Origin: Clostridiales bacterium
GTDB taxonomy: Bacteria > Bacillota > Clostridia > Oscillospirales > CAG-272
Assembly: GCA_012511425.1 (NCBI GenBank)
Contig: JAAZGC010000038.1
Span: forward strand, 1 to 8,759
Direction of reading: 5' to 3'
Length of the DNA: 8,759 nucleotides
Part shown: positions 1-6,228 of the stretch, one piece after another
Layout: each line of letters begins with the position of its first letter
Numbering within the stretch: position 1 is the stretch's first letter
Translations under genes and position numbers: made by a program
Notes under the pieces: model-generated
Told to the model about the DNA's origin: nothing
The model's input: only the letters and a program-made list of their open reading frames with translations
The model's database searches: none

Positions 1-716
1 ACGGTTGGATGCTCGAGTTTGATATGTATGCCGAAGGAGTGCAGGATCTCGATTGGTTTTCTTCCGGCAATCGTCCATATTCAGTCACTTACGGAGGCGG
101 GACGGTCGAAAGAGTTACCGAAATACACGACTATATCCGAAGCTGCACAAACGCGATCAAAAGCGGTGAAAAGAGCGAGATAGAAAAGCTCATAGATCTT
201 GATTCCTGCCTCGATATGTATCTTCTGCACGAATACGCAAAGAACATAGACGTCGGGTGGTCCTCTTTCTTTGTATATTATAGGGACGGCAAACTCTATT
301 TCGGTCCGCCGTGGGATTTTGACCTTGCGTTCGGCAATGACTGGCGGCTGGACAACGGAAGCTTCGAAGGTATCTATGTCGGAGAAGACAGAGGTTTCGA
401 TCAGGGTAACCGGTGGTTTATAATGCTCTTCTCAAACGAGTGGTTCAGAATTATGGCAGCGAAACGTTTTATGGAGATCAAACCGATAATCGAAGAAGAA
501 ATAGAGTTTATAACAAAACTTTCGAAAAACTGCCAATACGATCTTGCGAAAAATTTTCAGCTCTGGCAGATCTTCGGTCAGAGGATAAATCAGGAACCCG
601 AACATATCATGGCACTCTCAAAACAGCAGGATCATGCAGCTTACCTAATCGAATGGATGAAAGCGCGTCTTGACTGGCTTGACAGTTACTTCAATCAGGT
701 CCTTGAAACTCAATAA
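1..716 (+). CDS. CotH-family protein kinase, C-terminal part (5' end outside window)
   Basis: This is the distal part of a CotH-like protein. CotH proteins are atypical secreted or spore-coat protein kinases distantly related to eukaryotic-type kinases. The reading frame is open from base 3 with no stop before the first ATG at base 9. That ATG has no ribosome binding site, so the gene begins upstream. Counting from it, the most diagnostic stretch is residues 99-110, a GPxWDFDLAFGN block that is a hallmark of the family. It is preceded by an IDLDSCLDMYLLHEYAKNID-like helix (62-81), typical of CotH, and by a conserved SSFFVYYRDGKLYFG strand pair. The C-terminal third is helical. The acidic residues of the WDFD block are probably metal-binding or catalytic. 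Any signal peptide or extra domains would lie outside the window. A putative glycosidase gene follows after 32 bp and is probably cotranscribed. The substrate cannot be told from the sequence. Confidence 0.88.
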   Translation, partial: GWMLEFDMYAEGVQDLDWFSSGNRPYSVTYGGGTVERVTEIHDYIRSCTNAIKSGEKSEIEKLIDLDSCLDMYLLHEYAKNIDVGWSSFFVYYRDGKLYFGPPWDFDLAFGNDWRLDNGSFEGIYVGEDRGFDQGNRWFIMLFSNEWFRIMAAKRFMEIKPIIEEEIEFITKLSKNCQYDLAKNFQLWQIFGQRINQEPEHIMALSKQQDHAAYLIEWMKARLDWLDSYFNQVLETQ

Positions 717-733
717 TAAACCATAAACTTACC

Positions 734-742
734 AGGAAAGGA
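734..742 (+). promoter_or_regulatory. Ribosome binding site of the DUF4091 gene
   Basis: AGGAAAGGA lies 6 nt upstream of the ATG at 749 and supports that start. The gap to the upstream stop codon is only 32 nt and contains no recognisable promoter, so readthrough from the CotH gene is likely. Confidence 0.8.
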
Positions 743-748
743 ATAGTC

Positions 749-2302
749 ATGAATTATCAAGTTGTTTCAGCGGCAGAATTCACTTATCCGGACATCAGGG
801 AGTATAAGTCCTCATCCCGTGAAATCAATCTTTGCAGCGCCCGAGGCAGTTACGCAAGCTGCCATATCCTCCTTGACGGTCTTCGCTCGCCGGAAATCCA
901 AGTCTCGGCAACCGGCTTTGATGGCGGCGAATTCTACACACTTATGCCGATATTTGTAGAGAGTACTTTCAATATCAAAAAGGAAAACTACAGAGAACAC
1001 TATCCGGAGAGGGAAGCCCCGTATTATATCTATGACTGCTACCGTCCCTTTAACGGTTCGCTTATACTGACAGACGGCTGCGGCGGGCTTTATTTTTCGG
1101 TTAAAATTGACAAAGACGCCAAAGTCGGATTCATGAGCGGCCTAATCAGGATTAAAGCCGACGGTGAGGCTCTGGAAATACCGGTTAGAATAGAAGTATT
1201 CAAAGCTGTGGTTCCCGATACTTCCATAAGTCTGATAAACGGCTACGCACTCGGTACTTATTATAATTACAAGGGTATCACCCCCACTTCCGCCGAATAC
1301 GCCGATATGGATAAAAAGTCGATGGCGATGCTCCGCCGTGCCCGGCAGAATATGATGTATGTCGGGGGAGTCAGAGTCACGGAAAAGGATGACGGGAGTT
1401 ACGACTTTGACTTTACGGCGCTTGAAGCTGTAATGGAAAAATACGAGAAGAACGGATTTACCCGCTTCTTCGGTCCGTCGGTCGGCTGGAGAAAGAGCTG
1501 GAATGAATCGACGATACTTATAAACGGCAAGATACCTGCAATGAGCTTCGAAGCATATAAATATCTTACACAATATCTTCCGAAGCTTAAGAAGATGCTC
1601 TCCGCGCACGGCTGGAACGACAGGTTCGTTTTAGGCGTCGCCGACGAGCCGAATGCGCCCAACAGTACCGAATACCGCGCTCTCTGCGGCATGATTAAGA
1701 AAATTGCTCCCGATATCCGTCTTGCCGACGCAATGAGCTGGGGACAGAATGTCCCGGGCGGCGTAGATGTCTGCATACCGCTGAATTCCGAATTCGAAGC
1801 CCATGTCGATGAATTCTCATATATAAGAGACCAGGGAGTTGAACTCTGGCATTATGTCTGCTGCGGTCCGCGCCACGACGGATATACAAACCGATTCATG
1901 GACTATCCTCTGCTTTCCAGCCAGTACCTCTTCTGGGGCAACTATAAATATAAGCTGACAGGATATCTGCATTGGGCGGCAATGCACTATCAGGTGAAAC
2001 AGAATCCTTTCATCTGCAACATACCCACTCACAGGAACACCGACTCTGTTTGTCTGCTGCCTCCCGGCGATACCCATATCATATATCCCGGCGACGATGA
2101 GCCGTGGATGTCCGCAAGACTTGAAGCCCAGCGCCGAGGTCAGGAAGAGTTTGAGCTCCTCAAACTGATTGCCGGAAATGACCGCGAAAAAGCGGATAAG
2201 CTCTGTGAAGCCGGTTTCCGCAAATTTAATAATGTCGAGTACGATATCAACAAATATACGGCCTTGCACCGCGAAATTCTTGAAGCTGCCTCCGAACTCT
2301 GA
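749..2302 (+). CDS. DUF4091 / GH123-like putative glycoside hydrolase
   Basis: This is a complete 517-residue protein of the DUF4091 family, now treated as related to the glycoside hydrolase family 123 catalytic domain. GH123 enzymes are N-acetyl-beta-galactosaminidases that use an adjacent Asp-Glu pair in substrate-assisted catalysis. Here D299-E300 lie in a VADEPN context after a beta strand, which fits that pair. Residues 1 to about 150 look like the N-terminal beta-sandwich, ending in a strand-rich GLIRIKADG...IPVRIEVF segment. A TIM-barrel-like region follows to about residue 440. Further family landmarks are LWHYVCCGP (366-374), KLTGYLHWA (402-410), the LLPPGDTHIIYPG block (436-448) and the closing RLEAQRRGQEEFELL helix (457-471). 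There is no signal peptide or membrane segment, so the protein is predicted cytoplasmic and would act on imported oligosaccharides. Many DUF4091 proteins are uncharacterised, so the true substrate is unknown. Confidence 0.85.
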   Translation: MNYQVVSAAEFTYPDIREYKSSSREINLCSARGSYASCHILLDGLRSPEIQVSATGFDGGEFYTLMPIFVESTFNIKKENYREHYPEREAPYYIYDCYRPFNGSLILTDGCGGLYFSVKIDKDAKVGFMSGLIRIKADGEALEIPVRIEVFKAVVPDTSISLINGYALGTYYNYKGITPTSAEYADMDKKSMAMLRRARQNMMYVGGVRVTEKDDGSYDFDFTALEAVMEKYEKNGFTRFFGPSVGWRKSWNESTILINGKIPAMSFEAYKYLTQYLPKLKKMLSAHGWNDRFVLGVADEPNAPNSTEYRALCGMIKKIAPDIRLADAMSWGQNVPGGVDVCIPLNSEFEAHVDEFSYIRDQGVELWHYVCCGPRHDGYTNRFMDYPLLSSQYLFWGNYKYKLTGYLHWAAMHYQVKQNPFICNIPTHRNTDSVCLLPPGDTHIIYPGDDEPWMSARLEAQRRGQEEFELLKLIAGNDREKADKLCEAGFRKFNNVEYDINKYTALHREILEAASEL

Positions 2303-2314
2303 TAAGTAATATAT

Positions 2315-2355
2315 AAAATCCGGCGTCCCGATTTAAGGGGCGCCGGACTATTTTT
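2315..2355. terminator. Bidirectional rho-independent terminator between converging genes
   Basis: The 11-bp arms at 2319-2329 and 2337-2347 pair fully (one G-T wobble) around a 7-nt loop (GATTTAA). On the plus strand the stem is followed by CTATTTTT. On the minus strand it is followed by a TTTTATAT tract. It therefore suits both the DUF4091 gene, which stops at 2302, and pyrB, which stops at 2355 on the other strand. Confidence 0.9.
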
Positions 2356-3431
2356 CAGTTTACATCGCGTTCGCAGTAGCCGCAGAATTTTCTTTCATTA
2401 TTCTCTTTGATGATTTTCGGCAGGTATTTTTCGTGATTTGAAACGCATACCGGGTTTTTGCAGTATCTTTCGCCGGTGAAGTCGTATTTATCGCCTTTGA
2501 TCGGAAGTCTGTCGGGATAATTCTCTGTCAGCGTCAGTATCAGCGCCATCCTAAGATAAAGCGCATTTTCCGCCTGTTCAAAGTATTTCGCGCGTGGGTC
2601 GTCGTCGACTTCATATGAGATTTCATCAACTTTTGGCAGCGGATGAAGAATTACCAGATTCTTCTTGGCGTTTTCAAGCTTTTTGCTGTCAAGGATGTAT
2701 ATTCCGGCCTGTGAGCGGTATTCGGATTCGCTTGTGAACCTTTCCCGCTGGATCCGTGTCATGTAAAGCACGTCAAGTATATCGATGCATTCGTCAAGAG
2801 TGCGGCATTCAATTACTTTATTGCTGTTCGCAGATAACAGATTAACGGCATATTCGGGCATTTTCAGTTTTTCGGTTGAAATCAGATAGTAGGTATTTCC
2901 GCAGTGAGGAGAAAGCGCCTTCGATAATGAATGAACTGTTCTTCCGTTAAGCAGATCCCCGCACATTCCGATGGAAAGGCCGTCGCAGCTGCCTTTTTCC
3001 TGCCGTATGGTAAACATATCGGTCATTGTCTGTGTCGGGTGCAGATGCCCTCCGTCGCCGGCATTTATCAGCGGAACCCGACAGTAAAGGGAAGCGGCGA
3101 AAGCCGCGCCTTCGACCGGGTTTCTCATAACCGCAACATCGGCATAGGTAGAGACAATTTTAATGGTATCCCTGAGCGTCTCTCCTTTTGAAACCGAACT
3201 TGAGTTAGGGTCGGAAAAACCGATAACCGAGCCGCCGAGCCGGAGCATCGCAGTTTGAAAGCTAAGCTGAGTTCTGGTTGACGGTTCATAAAACAACGTC
3301 GCCAGAACCTTGCCGGCACAGGCGCTCTCATATCGGTTCGGATTTTTCTTCATATCGGCTGCGAGAGTGCAGATTTCGTCCCATTCTTTTTCTGGAATGT
3401 CACTGAAGTCTATCAAATTCCGGAATGACAT
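2355..3431 (-). CDS. pyrB: Aspartate carbamoyltransferase with a fused PyrI-type zinc motif
   Basis: The enzyme catalyses the committed step of pyrimidine synthesis: carbamoyl phosphate plus aspartate gives N-carbamoyl-aspartate. It has 358 residues, longer than the roughly 310 of a free catalytic chain. Catalytic landmarks match E. coli PyrB with small offsets: STRT 51-54 (carbamoyl phosphate loop), K82 in the loop donated by the neighbouring subunit, R103, HPTQ 131-134, GRTVHSL 163-169, R226/Q228 for aspartate, and HPLP 263-266. HPTQ plus HPLP argue against ornithine carbamoyltransferase. Residue 267 is Lys where E. coli has Arg. The catalytic fold should end near residue 305. Beyond it, C324, C329, C350 and C353 form CX4CX20CX2C with a CKNPVC...CGYCE pattern like the zinc domain of regulatory chain PyrI. 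The PyrI nucleotide-binding domain is absent. The start is supported by AGAGGA 5 nt upstream. It is the last gene of the hflK-hflC-GNAT cluster, with no PyrR-type leader seen. Confidence 0.95.
   Translation of the reverse strand: MSFRNLIDFSDIPEKEWDEICTLAADMKKNPNRYESACAGKVLATLFYEPSTRTQLSFQTAMLRLGGSVIGFSDPNSSSVSKGETLRDTIKIVSTYADVAVMRNPVEGAAFAASLYCRVPLINAGDGGHLHPTQTMTDMFTIRQEKGSCDGLSIGMCGDLLNGRTVHSLSKALSPHCGNTYYLISTEKLKMPEYAVNLLSANSNKVIECRTLDECIDILDVLYMTRIQRERFTSESEYRSQAGIYILDSKKLENAKKNLVILHPLPKVDEISYEVDDDPRAKYFEQAENALYLRMALILTLTENYPDRLPIKGDKYDFTGERYCKNPVCVSNHEKYLPKIIKENNERKFCGYCERDVN
2373..2462 (-). other. C-terminal four-cysteine (PyrI-like zinc) motif of PyrB
   Basis: This segment encodes PyrB residues 324-353. 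In E. coli PyrI the four zinc ligands are C109, C114, C138 and C141 (CX4CX23CX2C), and that small domain is the surface that contacts the catalytic chain. Here the spacing is CX4CX20CX2C and flanking residues also fit (CxNxxC[V/I]S, a following Glu, and xxYCE). Zinc binding is inferred from the pattern. Confidence 0.85.
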
Positions 3432-3456
3432 ATTTATCCTCTTGTTTGTGAAAATA

Positions 3457-3469
3457 TTCTGCCGCAGAA
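3457..3469. repeat. 13-bp inverted repeat upstream of pyrB
   Basis: TTCTGCCGCAGAA is a perfect inverted repeat with 6-bp arms around one central base, 26-38 bp upstream of the pyrB start codon and within the 61-bp gap after the GNAT gene. As RNA it could fold only into a short 5-bp hairpin. It could be an operator or chance; no strong promoter was seen next to it (at best a weak TTTAAC-16-TATTTT on the minus strand). Confidence 0.4.
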
Positions 3470-3492
3470 ATTGTTAAACTGCTGATTGAGAA

Positions 3493-4131
3493 TTAGATAT
3501 TTGTCGAAAATTCGCTTTTAAGTATCGAATATTCGCCGATGTCGCGATATCTTCCCTTGACATACATTGCCTGTCGCCGGATTCCTTCGAATTTCATCGA
3601 GCAGCTTTCCATTACATAGGCGCTGTGTTCATTTTCAATCATATATCGGGCATCTATGCGGTTTAGCGAAAGCTGCTCGAATCCGAATCGTATCACCCGG
3701 CCGGCAGCTTCGGCGGCAAGACCCTGTCCCCAGAACCTTGGGTTTAATACATAACCGATCTCTCCGCGGTTGTTTCCGGGATCGAGTTCGGTGAAACCGC
3801 AGGTGCCAATCAGCTTTTCGCGGCCGTTACAGTCGGGAAGGACAATGCCCCAGTCAAAGAAGCTTCCTTCCCGGTATTCATCCTGAAGCCGTTCAATATA
3901 CGATTCGGTAAATTCCTTCGAGGGATGGGGATACCAAAGCAGGTATCTTGTGACAAGTTCCTGACAAGAGTATTCATACATATCTTCATAGTCACAAGGG
4001 GATATCTTCCGAAGCAGTAGCCGTTTGGTGTGCAATTCCGGGATGCTTCGGAAAACCGACCTGATACCGGCCGGAGTGGATCTTTTTTCTTCCTGCCCGT
4101 CAAGACCGATCAAACGCTTGATTATATTCAT
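3493..4131 (-). CDS. GNAT-family N-acetyltransferase (RimJ/RimL-like)
   Basis: This 212-residue cytoplasmic protein belongs to the GNAT superfamily, subgroup Acetyltransf_3 (RimJ/RimL-like), which transfers acetyl from acetyl-CoA to an amine. The domain opens with the typical ELHTKRLLLRKI strand (32-43). The acetyl-CoA pyrophosphate-binding motif A is WGQGLAAEA (134-142), following the characteristic GEIGYVLNPRF strand. The NRID...ENEHSAYVMES segment (157-176) and the following FEG (181-183) also fit the family. Residues 1-31 are an extension without recognisable domain and rich in charged residues. The ATG at 4131 is 8 nt after the hflC stop and lacks a clear ribosome binding site, so translation may be coupled to hflC. 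I considered a TTG at residue 33, but it has no binding site either. The substrate could be a ribosomal protein, another protein N-terminus or a small molecule; the sequence does not decide. Confidence 0.88.
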   Translation of the reverse strand: MNIIKRLIGLDGQEEKRSTPAGIRSVFRSIPELHTKRLLLRKISPCDYEDMYEYSCQELVTRYLLWYPHPSKEFTESYIERLQDEYREGSFFDWGIVLPDCNGREKLIGTCGFTELDPGNNRGEIGYVLNPRFWGQGLAAEAAGRVIRFGFEQLSLNRIDARYMIENEHSAYVMESCSMKFEGIRRQAMYVKGRYRDIGEYSILKSEFSTNI

Positions 4132-4139
4132 TTTACTGT

Positions 4140-5036
4140 TTAAGGTTCAAGAAGTGCCTTTCCGAGAGCGCTGTCCGAGTCGAGTATGACTGTCTTGTTG
4201 TCGCCTTTGAGAGAAGCCTTCAATGCTTCAAGCGCAAGCTGGAATTCGTAGAAGTCTTTTTTATCGTCGGTGTCATATGCTTCTGCGAGCATCCGCATAT
4301 ATTCGGCTTCGCCTTCTGCCTCAATTTTGGCGGCTTCCGCTTCAGCGTTGGATATCGTAATATTGACCTGTTTGTCGGTGTCGTTGATTATCAAAGAAGC
4401 TGCATAATCGCCGTCGGCGCGGTATTTTTCGGCGATCTGATTGCGGTCGGAGATCATGCGGGAATAAACCGCCTGCTCGTTGTCGCCCGGCAGGTCAAAG
4501 CGCTTAATCTTGACGTCGATCACATCGATGCCGTAAGTCTTGCTGACTTTCTTGACGTTGTCGGAAATAGACTGATATATATGGTTCCGCTCTGCTCCGT
4601 CATCCATGTTGATAATATCGTTCTGATAAAGCGTTCCCATAAGGTTCTTTAGCGAGTTGTAAGTAACGGCGTTAAGCCTCATTTCGGCATCGCCGAGAGT
4701 ACCGATGGTTTTGTAGAAGGTGAGAGGGTCTTGAATAGCCCAGAGGACATACATGTCCACAGTCATGTTTTTCTGATCCGCTGTAAGCGCTTCGGACGGA
4801 GGAATGTCATAGAACATTATTGTCTTCGGGAACTTCTTGATTTCATCAACGAAGGGAACCTTTAAGTGAAGTCCCGCGTCTGCGGAGGTATCGATTATTT
4901 TCGAGAATCTGACAACGCAGGCGTATTCGTTTTCGGCAACGACATAAAAGCTGGACAGAAGCACTGCCAGCGCAATTACCGCAATAACCGCAGCGGCTAT
5001 CAGGATAGCGGTCTTTTTGTTTTTAACGGCTGTCAT
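4140..5036 (-). CDS. hflC: HflC, SPFH/prohibitin-family FtsH modulator
   Basis: HflC and HflK form a membrane-anchored SPFH complex that in E. coli surrounds and modulates the FtsH protease. The chosen start gives 298 residues. Residues 10-33 are a hydrophobic anchor, followed at once by the SPFH domain: NEYACVVRFSKI (36-47) and AGLHLKVPFVDEI (54-66). HflC-specific blocks are DVKIKRFDLP (174-183), AVYSRMISDRNQIAEKYRADG (189-209, close to the E. coli order), an Ala/Glu-rich coiled coil AEAEAAKIEAEGEAEYM (231-247), and a terminal FYEF...DSDSALGKALL region. The open frame extends 11 codons further upstream to 5069, but that would overlap hflK by 32 nt without a binding site. The ATG at 5036 has AGGAGG 8 nt upstream and sits one base after the hflK stop. 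The protein is probably made in equal amounts with HflK by translational coupling. Confidence 0.95.
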   Translation of the reverse strand: MTAVKNKKTAILIAAAVIAVIALAVLLSSFYVVAENEYACVVRFSKIIDTSADAGLHLKVPFVDEIKKFPKTIMFYDIPPSEALTADQKNMTVDMYVLWAIQDPLTFYKTIGTLGDAEMRLNAVTYNSLKNLMGTLYQNDIINMDDGAERNHIYQSISDNVKKVSKTYGIDVIDVKIKRFDLPGDNEQAVYSRMISDRNQIAEKYRADGDYAASLIINDTDKQVNITISNAEAEAAKIEAEGEAEYMRMLAEAYDTDDKKDFYEFQLALEALKASLKGDNKTVILDSDSALGKALLEP

Positions 5037-5037
5037 A

Positions 5038-6048
5038 TCAGTTGCCTCCTTCCGATGTTTTGGCTTCACCCGTGTCTACAAGGCTTTCGAGCGGCAACAG
5101 TTTCTGCGTGCCGGACGAGTCAGATACATCGATGTAAACTTTAACATCGGGCAGCATCGCTTCGACTGCTTCATAATACATACGGATTCGGGTTATATCC
5201 GGATTAAACCGGTATTCGTTGTACATCGCGTTGAACATTGCGATCTTTTCGGTTGCCTTATTGATTCTGCTTTGTTTGAGGAATTCTGCGTTCTGAATCA
5301 GCTTGTCAGCTTTGGACTGCGCCAACGGCAGCTGAGCATTCTGGTAAGCCTTTGCCTGGTTTATGGCGGTTTCAGCCCCCTGCTTTGCGGTTTCGACGTT
5401 TTTGAAAGCTTCGATTACTTCCTGTGTAGGCGGCTCGCTGTCCTGGATCTTTATGTCGGTAAGGGTAAGGCGGATATCGTATTTTTCAAGCTCTGTAGTT
5501 ACAAGGTCGAATATTTGGGTCTGCATCTCAGCTTTTCCGGTCGTCAGCGCCTCATCGACATCGGCAGAGCCGACGATGTTTCTTATCTGGCTCTGTGTGA
5601 GATTTTTAAGGATCAGCTCCGGTGAATATGAGTTATAAAGATACTTGACCGGATCGGAGATTCTGTATTCGACAAAGAAGTCTACATTGATAATGTTGTA
5701 GTCTCCGGTTATCATCTTGCTTTCGTTTTCGATGACATCATAATTACCGACGCCGGTGTCTTTTGAGCGATATCCGATCTCGATCTTTTGGTAAATGTTG
5801 ACATCTACTTTGTCAACCTGCTGAATACCGAAAGGAATTTTGAAATGAATTCCGGCGTCAGCAATCCCGGTGACCTTGCCGAAAGTAGTTATAACGCCGC
5901 GCTGCTTATCATTAATTGTGTAAAGACAGGTCGATGATAATATGATCAGAATTACTGCAGCTAATATAAGAAGACCGATGTTGATGATTTTCTTGTAGTC
6001 GCGTTTGACCTTATAATAATTGTTGTCGGAAAAATTTCCGCTGTCCAT
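5038..6048 (-). CDS. hflK: HflK, SPFH/prohibitin-family FtsH modulator
   Basis: This is the partner of HflC, 336 residues from the chosen start. A short cytoplasmic tail is followed by a membrane anchor (21-44) and the SPFH domain: DKQRGVITTFGKV (47-59), AGIHFKIPFGIQQVDKVDV (65-83), FFVEYRISDPVKYLY (124-138). HflK-type blocks follow: LTLTDIKIQDSEPPTQEVIEAF (194-215), a long Ala/Gln-rich coiled coil at about 217-275, PDITRIRMYYEAVEAMLP (283-300) and QKLLPLESL (315-323). Compared with E. coli HflK it lacks the long Gly/Pro-rich N-terminal tail. The frame could open at a GTG at 6060, but that GTG is part of the Shine-Dalgarno sequence, so the ATG at 6048 is preferred. The stop codon precedes the hflC start by one base. 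It is the first gene of the minus-strand cluster and has its own promoter. No ftsH lies in the window. Confidence 0.95.
   Translation of the reverse strand: MDSGNFSDNNYYKVKRDYKKIINIGLLILAAVILIILSSTCLYTINDKQRGVITTFGKVTGIADAGIHFKIPFGIQQVDKVDVNIYQKIEIGYRSKDTGVGNYDVIENESKMITGDYNIINVDFFVEYRISDPVKYLYNSYSPELILKNLTQSQIRNIVGSADVDEALTTGKAEMQTQIFDLVTTELEKYDIRLTLTDIKIQDSEPPTQEVIEAFKNVETAKQGAETAINQAKAYQNAQLPLAQSKADKLIQNAEFLKQSRINKATEKIAMFNAMYNEYRFNPDITRIRMYYEAVEAMLPDVKVYIDVSDSSGTQKLLPLESLVDTGEAKTSEGGN
5045..5050 (-). promoter_or_regulatory. Ribosome binding site that fixes the hflC start
   Basis: AGGAGG on the minus strand lies inside the last codons of hflK, 8 nt before the ATG at 5036. It rejects the longer upstream start at 5069. 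Confidence 0.88.
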
Positions 6049-6057
6049 ATGAATATG

Positions 6058-6064
6058 CACCTCC
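6058..6064 (-). promoter_or_regulatory. Ribosome binding site that fixes the hflK start
   Basis: GGAGGTG on the minus strand lies 9 nt before the ATG at 6048. The GTG that could serve as an earlier start is the end of this motif, so it is unlikely to initiate. Confidence 0.87.
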
Positions 6065-6098
6065 GTGGTTTCATTGGTTTGATTGCTATCACTTATAT

Positions 6099-6127
6099 AT
6101 TATACAGCTTATCATTGAATAAATCAA
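6099..6127 (-). promoter_or_regulatory. Housekeeping promoter of hflK
   Basis: On the minus strand TTGATT (6122-6127) and TATAAT (6099-6104) are separated by exactly 17 bp. The predicted start, near 6092, leaves a leader of about 45 nt before the hflK ATG. A sigma-A-type promoter driving the hflK-hflC-GNAT-pyrB cluster is the simplest reading. Confidence 0.8.
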
Positions 6128-6164
6128 CACCTGACCGTTCATTTGTAAAAAATCTTGTTTTGTC

Positions 6165-6193
6165 TTGCGAAGCTAAAGATAATGTTATATAAT
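6165..6193 (+). promoter_or_regulatory. Housekeeping promoter of proC
   Basis: TTGCGA (6165-6170) and a perfect TATAAT (6188-6193) are separated by 17 bp. The predicted start near 6200 leaves a leader of about 29 nt. It is divergent from the hflK promoter, with roughly 110 bp between the two predicted start points. Confidence 0.8.
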
Positions 6194-6228
6194 ATAAGTA
6201 ATGGGAAATTACCTTTTGAGGCTGGTTT

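Noticed and set aside
1142..1609. 155-codon open frame on the minus strand
   Set aside because: Antisense to the DUF4091 gene, which has clear family motifs across the same span.
2355..3431. Ornithine carbamoyltransferase instead of PyrB
   Set aside because: The HPTQ and HPLP motifs and the SVSKGE loop are those of aspartate carbamoyltransferase; ornithine enzymes typically have HPCQ and HCLP.
3432..3492. PyrR-type attenuator before pyrB
   Set aside because: The gap is only 61 nt, has no terminator hairpin with a T-tract and no sequence resembling the PyrR-binding loop.
5017..5625. 202-codon open frame on the plus strand
   Set aside because: It is antisense to hflC/hflK, has no family features and no ribosome binding site; it is a shadow of the real genes.
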